From Aegilops tauschii subsp. strangulata (lineage: Eukaryota; Streptophyta; Magnoliopsida; Poales; Poaceae), in assembly GCF_002575655.3 (NCBI RefSeq), contig NC_053040.3, positions 459,592,780-459,656,779 on the forward strand: DNA of 64,000 nucleotides, written 5' to 3'. The position numbers and the translations under genes were made by a program. Of this stretch, positions 58,343-64,000 are shown one piece after another (position 1 is the first letter of the stretch; each line of letters opens with the position of its first letter). Below the pieces are notes generated by a model. The model had not been told where the DNA came from. It saw only the letters and a program-made list of their open reading frames with translations, and ran no database searches.

Positions 58343-60545
58343 GTATATCACATCATGTCTTGACCATATCACATCACAACATGCCCTGCAAAAACAAGTT
58401 AGATGTCCTCTACTTTGTTGTTGCAAGTTTTACGTGGCTGCTACGGGCTTCTAGCAAGAACCGTTCTTACCTACGCATACACAATGGTGATTTATCAAGT
58501 TTGTTGTTTTAACCTTCAACAAGGACCGGCCGCAGTCAAATCCGATTCAACTGAAGTTGGAGAAACAGACACCCGCCAGCCACCTTTATGCAAAACTAGT
58601 TGCATGTCTGTCGGTGGAACCGGTCTCATGAACGTGGTCATGTAAGGTTGGTCCGGGCTGCTTCATCCAACAATATCGCCGAATCAAAATAAGACATTGG
58701 TGGTAAGCAGTATGACGATCATCACCGCCCACAACTCTTTGTGTTCTACTCGTGCATATCATCTACGCATAGACCTGGCTCTGATGCCACTATTGGGAAA
58801 CGTAGCATGCAATTTCAAAAAAAATCCTACGCTCACGCAAGATCTATCTAGGGGATGCATAGAAACAAGAGGGGGAGAGTGTGTCCACGTACCCTCGTAG
58901 ACCGAAAGCGGAAGCGTTTGACAATGCGATTGATGTAGTCGAACTTCTTCTCGTTCTGACCGATGAAGCACCGAACGTACGGCACCTCCGATTTCTGCAC
59001 ACGTTCAGCTCGATGACGTCCCTCAAACTCTTGATCCAGCAAAGGCGTCGAGGAAGATGAGTTCCGTCAGCACGATGGCGTTGTGATGGTGATGGTGAAG
59101 TGATCCGCGCAGGGCTTCGCCTAAGCACTACAAGAATATGACCGGAGGCGTAAACTGTGTGTGTGGGGGGGGGGGGCGCTCACGGCTAACAATTGTTGCT
59201 GTGTGTTCTAGGCGCCCCCTCCCCACGTATATATATAGGTGGGAGGGGGAGGGGAGCTGCCATGGGGCGCCCCAAGTAGGAGGAATCCTACTTGGGCCCC
59301 TAGTCCAATTCGGCCCCCCTTTCCTTATTACCGGAAGGGGGGAAAGGGAAGAGAGGGGGGAGGAAGGAAAGGGGGGGGGCGAACCCCCCTCCCTCTCCTA
59401 TTCGGCTTCCTTCCTTAGGGGGGGGGGGGGCTCCACCCCTTGTGGGCTGATGTGCTCCCCTCCTATGGCCCATAGGGCCCATTATTCCTCCGGGGGTTCC
59501 AGTAACCCCCCAGTACTCCGATATGTACCCGGTACAACCCGAAACACTTCCGGTATCTGAATATCATTGCCCTATATATGAATCTTTACCTCTCGACCAT
59601 TTCGAGACTCCTCGTCGTGTCCGTGATCTCATCCGGGACTCCGAACAACATTCGGTCACCAAATCACAGAACTCATATAATATAAATCGTCATCAAACGT
59701 TACGCGTGCAGACCCTACGGGTTTGAGAACTATGTACACATGACCGAGACACCTCTCCGGTCAATAACCAATAGCGGAACCTGGATGCTCATATTGGTTC
59801 CTACATATTCTACGAAGATCTTTATCGGTCGAACCGTAATGACAACATACATTATTCCCTTTGTCATCAGTATGTTACTTGCCCGAGATTCGATCGTCGG
59901 TATCTTCATACCTAGTTCAATCTCATTACCGGCAAGTCTCTTTACTCGTTCCGTAATACATCATCCCACAACTAGCTCATTAGTCACATTGCTTGCAAGG
60001 CTTCTTATGATGTGTATTACCGAGAGGGCCCAGAGATACCTCTCCGATACTCGGAGTGACAAATCCTAATCTCGATATATGCCAACCCAACAAACACCTT
60101 TGGAGATACCTGTAGAGCATCTTTATAATCACCCAGTTACGTTGTGACATTTGATAGCACACAAGGCATTCCTCCGGTATCCGGGAGTTGCATAATCTCA
60201 TAGTCAAAGGAATATGTATATGACATGAAGAAAGCTATAGCAATAAAACTGAACAATCAATATGCTAAGCTAATGGATGGGTCATGTTCATCACATCATT
60301 CTCCTAATGATGTGATCCCGTTCATCAAATGACAACACATGTCTATGGTTAGGAAACTTAACCATCTTTGATTAACGAGCTAGTCTAGTAGAGGTTTACT
60401 AGGGACACAGTGTTTTGTCTATGTATCCACACATGTATCAAGTTTCCGGTTAGTACAATTCTAGCATGAATAATAAACATTTATCATGAATATGGAAATA
60501 TAAAATAACAACTTTATTATTGCCTCTAGGGCATATCTCCTTCAA
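58343..60545 (-). mobile_element. Truncated BARE1/Angela-type Copia element (5' LTR plus short internal part)
   Basis: The minus strand begins near 60,545 with the LTR (sequence ...atatgccctagaggcaataa, a well-known BARE1/Angela start), runs to 58,792, and is followed by the initiator-Met-type primer site tggcatcagagcc (complement of about 58,778-58,790). Only about 450 bp of internal DNA remain before element A. No coding domain is left. The left part was presumably separated by A and lost with A's left end. Confidence 0.85.
58792..60545 (-). repeat. Angela-type 5' LTR
   Basis: About 1.75 kb. A TATA box (tatatata, complement, about 59,228-59,236) lies in the expected middle region. The 3' end of the LTR reads ...cccaata rather than ...cccaaca, and the 5' end is ttgaagg rather than tgttgga. 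Runs of G or C (59,165-59,176 and 59,418-59,430) occur downstream of the TATA box. Confidence 0.85.
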
Positions 60546-60596
60546 TTTCTTCCATATAGATAACTTAGTCAAATAGGTTGGTAATTTGTATAACTA
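60546..60596. other. Short flank between Angela LTR and MITE
   Basis: AT-rich. The block taacttagtcaa is repeated right of the MITE near 61,307, so both sides may derive from one older AT-rich repeat. Confidence 0.4.
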
Positions 60597-61272
60597 CTCC
60601 CTCCGTCTGGGTTTATTGGGCTCAAAGACAAGATCGGCAGGATCAAGGCAACCCGTAATTAGGTGCGTTATATTAGGCATTAGACCTCTTTAATGCATTG
60701 GTGCTAAGATGGGGTGCTAAATGCATTAAAAAGCTTAGCAACTACTCTCTGCAATGCATTGATGCTTCACTTTTGTAGCTAAGCCTCCCTCATTTAATGT
60801 TTTAACACCAAAACACCTTCATGCATTGGTTGATAGTCATTTTGCATAGGTCCATGCGTTTAGCATCGTTTCCTTCTGGGGTCACCATAATGCTCTCTCT
60901 CATCTTTAATTGCTTTGCCACATCCCTTTTTTGCCTACGTGGCACCCTTAGCATGGATACACCTTGGAGCACTAGGAAGGGCCTTAGGCAAACTCTTCTA
61001 GGCATTACCCCCTCCAGTTGATGTTTCGTTTTCCACATCAGTTACTGATTGTGATGCATGCAACCACCATCCCATCGGGTCTCCACCAATGACGCACATG
61101 CATGCATGCTCACACGCACTGGAACGCATGCGTAGCGCAGATTCCAGAGTTTAGCCTCCTTATAGCTCAACAGTTAATTTGAGGGGAAAATGTACGGTGA
61201 TCTTCAAAGTGGGCCTAGTAAAAACAGGCAGATTTTTTTGCTCGCGGACCTAATAAACCCAGGCGGAGGGAG
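60597..61272. mobile_element. Stowaway-like MITE (676 bp), TA target duplication
   Basis: Terminal inverted repeats start ctccctccgtctgggttta and end with the complement of ctccctccgcctgggttta. TA lies on each side (60,595-60,596 and 61,273-61,274). Tc1/mariner (Stowaway) elements of grasses begin CTCCCTCCGT. At 676 bp it is longer than most Stowaway MITEs. It has no transposase frame. It lies about 1.2 kb upstream of the eIF3g start. Confidence 0.88.
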
Positions 61273-61524
61273 TAGCATCTGATAACTTATTTATACAACA
61301 TATATAACTTAGTCAAGATAGGCTGATTTTTTTAAATTCCTAGTATCTCACAACTCCTTTTCATCATCCCCATTTTGCCTTTCTATTGTCATAAAAAAAA
61401 TCAAAGAAGGGTGTGAAAAAGATGCATTTTACCAAGACTAGGTCTTCTCCTGGGTTAAGAACAACATCATTGTAGCTGACTGAGGTTGTTGATCTTGAAG
61501 AACCGCCCACGGGGATGTTAGCAG
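61273..61524. other. Intergenic, AT-rich
   Basis: No gene is seen. There are short A and T runs and a partial repeat of the flank left of the MITE. Confidence 0.5.
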
Positions 61525-61830
61525 TTACGGTCGCGCAAGCTGGTGTGGCGGGCTCCTCGCCACCTTTGCTGAAGCTGTTCCGTGTGAAGGTGCATCTGAT
61601 GCGCTCACGGCTGCTGCAACGGCCACCGTCGCTGATGTGGTAGAATAACTTGCCGATGTGACCGTTAATACTGAAGCAGAAGATTCTTGATCTGTCATCA
61701 CGCCCCCGTTGCGTGAGTTGTTGAGGTCAAGCGCAAGAGGTCCAAATTTCTGTTGCAGCCTGATAATCCCAAGTGTGAGGAATTGTCGTAGCACTTTCCA
61801 ATGATGGAACTTTGGATCTTCACTCGCCTA
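61525..61830 (-). pseudogene. Possible gene fragment, function unknown
   Basis: A minus-strand frame without an ATG start reads ASEDPKFHHWKVLRQFLTLG, then RLQQKFGPLALDLNNSRNG, then an Ala/Ser/Thr-rich tail, and stops near 61,525. A stop lies just upstream (att tag gcg). The first part looks protein-like and not like a TE. I cannot name a family. It may be a captured exon piece or chance. Confidence 0.3.
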
Positions 61831-62411
61831 AATCTGCAATCTGATTGTGTGTATGTGCGCCATTTGTGGTTTCATCCGTAAAATATCACCTTTCTTTCAT
61901 CCATAAAATGGAAATGGAACGAAGAATAATCATGAATACTGAGAAATTTCCCTCAATAAAAATACAAATACTTTCGCGCCAGCAGATTTTTACTTTTATT
62001 TTTTCTAGGGGTCACATATTTATTTTAAGATTTTTTTAGGGATATAGCTAAGCTTTATTGATCATAGTCCACATGAAGTGGTATACAACAAGGATTATGG
62101 GGATGGATGAACCAAAGATGTCGCCCCTGATCAAGAGTGTTTGAAAACTTAGCTAACCTAGATGAAAGCAGATCTTTTTTTGAGGCAACGTGCTACCAGC
62201 TGGTCACAATCCAACAAGGCCCACCTGCACGCATGTTGCAAACCTTCCTGAGACTTGCTTCCGCAGCCCAACAACTGCATCCCGTAGCCCATCTCCAAGG
62301 CCACGACCTCGCCGAACAAAATCACCCAGAAACTAATCCGAGCCACACATCCCCGTTTCACAACCAAGCCAAAGCTCCCCACTCCTCCCCATTCCACGCC
62401 GCCGCACCCCG
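61831..62411. other. Region upstream of eIF3g
   Basis: Up to about 62,200 it is AT-rich with no gene. From about 62,200 it becomes C-rich, as expected for the promoter-proximal and leader part of the eIF3g gene. I see no clear TATA box. Confidence 0.5.
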
Positions 62412-62419
62412 AACCCTAG
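62412..62419 (+). promoter_or_regulatory. Telo-box-like motif before eIF3g
   Basis: aaccctag, 37 bp before the ATG. Telo-box motifs (AAACCCTAA-type) are frequent in promoters of plant translation genes. This one is one base short of the core, so the call is weak. Confidence 0.3.
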
Positions 62420-62455
62420 CGCCCCATCCAGCGAGCGAGCGAGCGGGCGACAGAC

Positions 62456-62786
62456 ATGCCGGCGGACGCGAAGATCCGGTGGGGGGAGCTCGAGGAGGAC
62501 GACGGGGGCGACCTCGACTTCCTGCTTCCGCCGCGGGTCGTCATCGGGCCCGACGAGAACGGCTTCAAGAAGACGATCGAGTACCGCTTCGACGACGACG
62601 GCAACAAGGTCAAGGTCACCACCACCACCCGCGTCCGCAAGCTCGCGCGCGCGCGCCTCTCCAAGGCCGCCGTCGAGCGCCGCAACTGGTCCAAGTTCGG
62701 CGACGCCGCCAGCGGCGACGACGCCTCCGCGCGCCTCACCGTCGTCTCCACCGAGGAGATCCTCCTCGAGCGCCCGCGCGCCCCAG
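62456..62786 (+). CDS. eIF3g: Translation initiation factor eIF3 subunit G, exon 1 (partial gene)
   Basis: The ATG at 62,456 begins MPADAKIRWGELEEDDGGDL. It continues with FLLPPRVVIGPDENGFKKT, EYRFDDDGNKVKVTTTTRV, LARARLSKAAVERRNWSKFG and ends STEEILLERPRAP, the conserved N-terminal region of plant eIF3g. This region binds eIF3i in the eIF3 complex, which brings mRNA to the 40S subunit in the cytoplasm. The donor cag|gtccgt at 62,787 splits a Gly codon after residue 110. The later zinc-finger and RRM exons lie right of the window. Base use is very GC-rich, typical for a first exon in grasses. Start chosen by homology style and purine at -3. Confidence 0.9.
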
Positions 62787-64000
62787 GTCCGTCGGCGTTT
62801 CGCTTCTCCTCCGAATCAGCTGCTGTGTTGCTAGGCATCCTCTTTGTTTGGATTACTGTTAAGAGTCGAGATTGGCGATGATCCAATCAGAAGTCTAGAT
62901 ACAGTCAGGTTGTTTTGTTATGTTTAGTGGTTACATGTACATCTAGGAAATGCATGTGCATAGTAACATTTCTAATTGGCTGGTTACTGGAAGTACAGTA
63001 GGAGGTAGATGTTGGAAAGACAGTAAATAGATTGTAGCTATGATGTAGTACCGACCATTTCTCCCAAAGTTTTTTGATTAATATTTTTTGAAGCAATGCT
63101 AGTATTGGGTACTGGGGCAGAATACTAATTTTGTACATCTGCTACAGAAAATTAGAATGCTGCTGATTTAAGCATGCTGCATGCAGCCCCATGTAGAATG
63201 ACTGATATTGGGATTTTCAGTTGTGTTTCTATGTACTCCTGGTTTTGGAGTACAAGAATTATAATTTGAATACACAACTGGCATCAGAGAGCAACCCATG
63301 CTCCTCATTCCAGTTACCTGTGATGCGGTGATTATGTTTACCAAAAACCCAAAATTTACTTTCTGCGTTTTATCTTAGATAGTTTCCTGCTCTAGGTGAT
63401 CATATAGATATCCTATTACTTCAGTCCAGTTAATGGAGGATGCGGTTGACTAGGTTAAAGATTTATTTCTTATGTAACACACTGGTTCTATGACATGTTA
63501 ACTAGTCTTTTTTCGATAGCCCACCCAAATCTAACCATGCATTATTGTCTCGTGGATGTTGTATGTTTATTACTCTATTTTGACATCACTTGTGTTCTGC
63601 TCAGACATTAACACATACATTTGTGACATTGATAACTAGTTCTGTACATCTGCTACAAAAATTTAGAATGCTGGTGATTCAAGTATGTTGTGTGCAGGTC
63701 CTTGTAGAATCCTGATTATTGGATTAGCAATTGCAGTCTAATGCATTGTTTTTTTAGTACAAGAATTATAGTTGGAATACTTTAGTATCACACGAGAGTA
63801 CCCCCATTCTCCTCATTGCAATTTGCTGTGATGTGGTGATTATGTTTACCAAATTAACTTTCTATGTTTTGTAATAGATGATTTCCTGCTCTAGATGATC
63901 ATATATATATTAGTTGATGGAGGATGCGGTTGAGTAGGTTAAAGATGTGTTTGTTACAGTATATGGCACACTGGTTCTGTGGCATGTTAACTTTACTTTC
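62787..64000 (+). other. eIF3g: eIF3g intron 1 (start; continues beyond window)
   Basis: AT-rich, starting with gtccgt. I see no exon coding for the expected continuation (cysteine-rich and RRM parts), so the intron is at least about 1.2 kb. It contains a direct duplication at 63,133-63,503 and 63,644-63,992. Confidence 0.75.
63133..63992. repeat. Direct duplication within eIF3g intron 1
   Basis: Copies at 63,133-63,503 and 63,644-63,992, offset about 511 bp. Shared landmarks in the same order are gtacatctgctaca, gagtacaagaattata or its variant, gtgatgnggtgattatgtttacca, tttcctgctctag, tggaggatgcggttga and acactggttct. The copies have diverged by many substitutions and several indels, so the event is old. 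Confidence 0.85.

Noticed and set aside
59138..59560. 140-codon ORF in the Angela LTR
   Set aside because: It spans G/C runs inside an LTR and has no protein-like composition.
62416..62886. 156-codon minus-strand ORF opposite eIF3g exon 1
   Set aside because: Produced by the GC-rich codon bias of the exon on the other strand.
1..64000. tRNA genes
   Set aside because: The tRNA-like 18-nt segments at 46,701 and 55,936 are primer sites next to LTRs, with no tRNA body around them.

Overview
This window is plant nuclear DNA, very probably from a Triticeae grass (wheat, Aegilops or barley). The evidence is a BARE1/Angela-type Copia LTR, Athila- and Tat-lineage Gypsy elements in the style of wheat families, a long Stowaway-like MITE, and the first exon of a cereal-type translation initiation factor eIF3 subunit G gene at the right edge. 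The organism and the TE family names come from my recall of these families, not from a search. No rRNA, tRNA, CRISPR or bacterial-type features are present.

Layout. Positions 1 to about 2,100 are unclassified, repeat-like DNA with no recognisable gene. From about 2,100 to 58,342 lies a nested stack of LTR retrotransposons whose joints can be read from target-site duplications (TSDs). Element A is an Athila-lineage Gypsy on the minus strand. Its integrase gene is split by element B (3,619-42,892, TSD cctat) and its 5' LTR is split by element F (47,340-57,467, TSD atcac/accac). Element B is a Tat-lineage Gypsy on the minus strand. Its gag region holds two further insertions: C (14,891-31,535, minus, TSD gcagg) and D (33,001-42,132, plus, TSD cccga/cccgg). 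C and D are two copies of one Fatima-like family in opposite orientation. Element E (16,023-23,475, plus, TSD cccat) sits inside C. Element A ends against the internal region of a truncated Angela-type Copia element (58,343-60,545, minus). A 676-bp MITE (60,597-61,272) and about 1.2 kb of upstream DNA then lead to eIF3g exon 1 (62,456-62,786) and the start of its first intron.

How the parts work. A and F carry gag, protease, RT, RNase H and integrase of the Athila type, a small ORF after integrase, and a tRNA-Asp-type primer site. B carries gag-protease, RT, a degenerate Gypsy RNase H, a second archaeal-type RNase H, and integrase. C and D carry only gag and protease; RT and integrase are absent at the same place in both, so both look non-autonomous. 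B, C and D each carry, between the sense genes and the 3' LTR, a multi-exon gene on the opposite strand with a gypsy-type transposon domain (PF04195-like), apparently with its own TATA promoter. E has no pol genes but keeps an uninterrupted 444-codon ORF of unknown function.

Decay is visible residue by residue. B has lost the RT catalytic aspartates (YVDD to YVHN) and one integrase aspartate (D to N). A has lost one integrase aspartate (D to H). F keeps its catalytic residues but has frameshifts. Several stops look like C-to-T changes at sites that plants methylate. The only host gene I can support is eIF3g.
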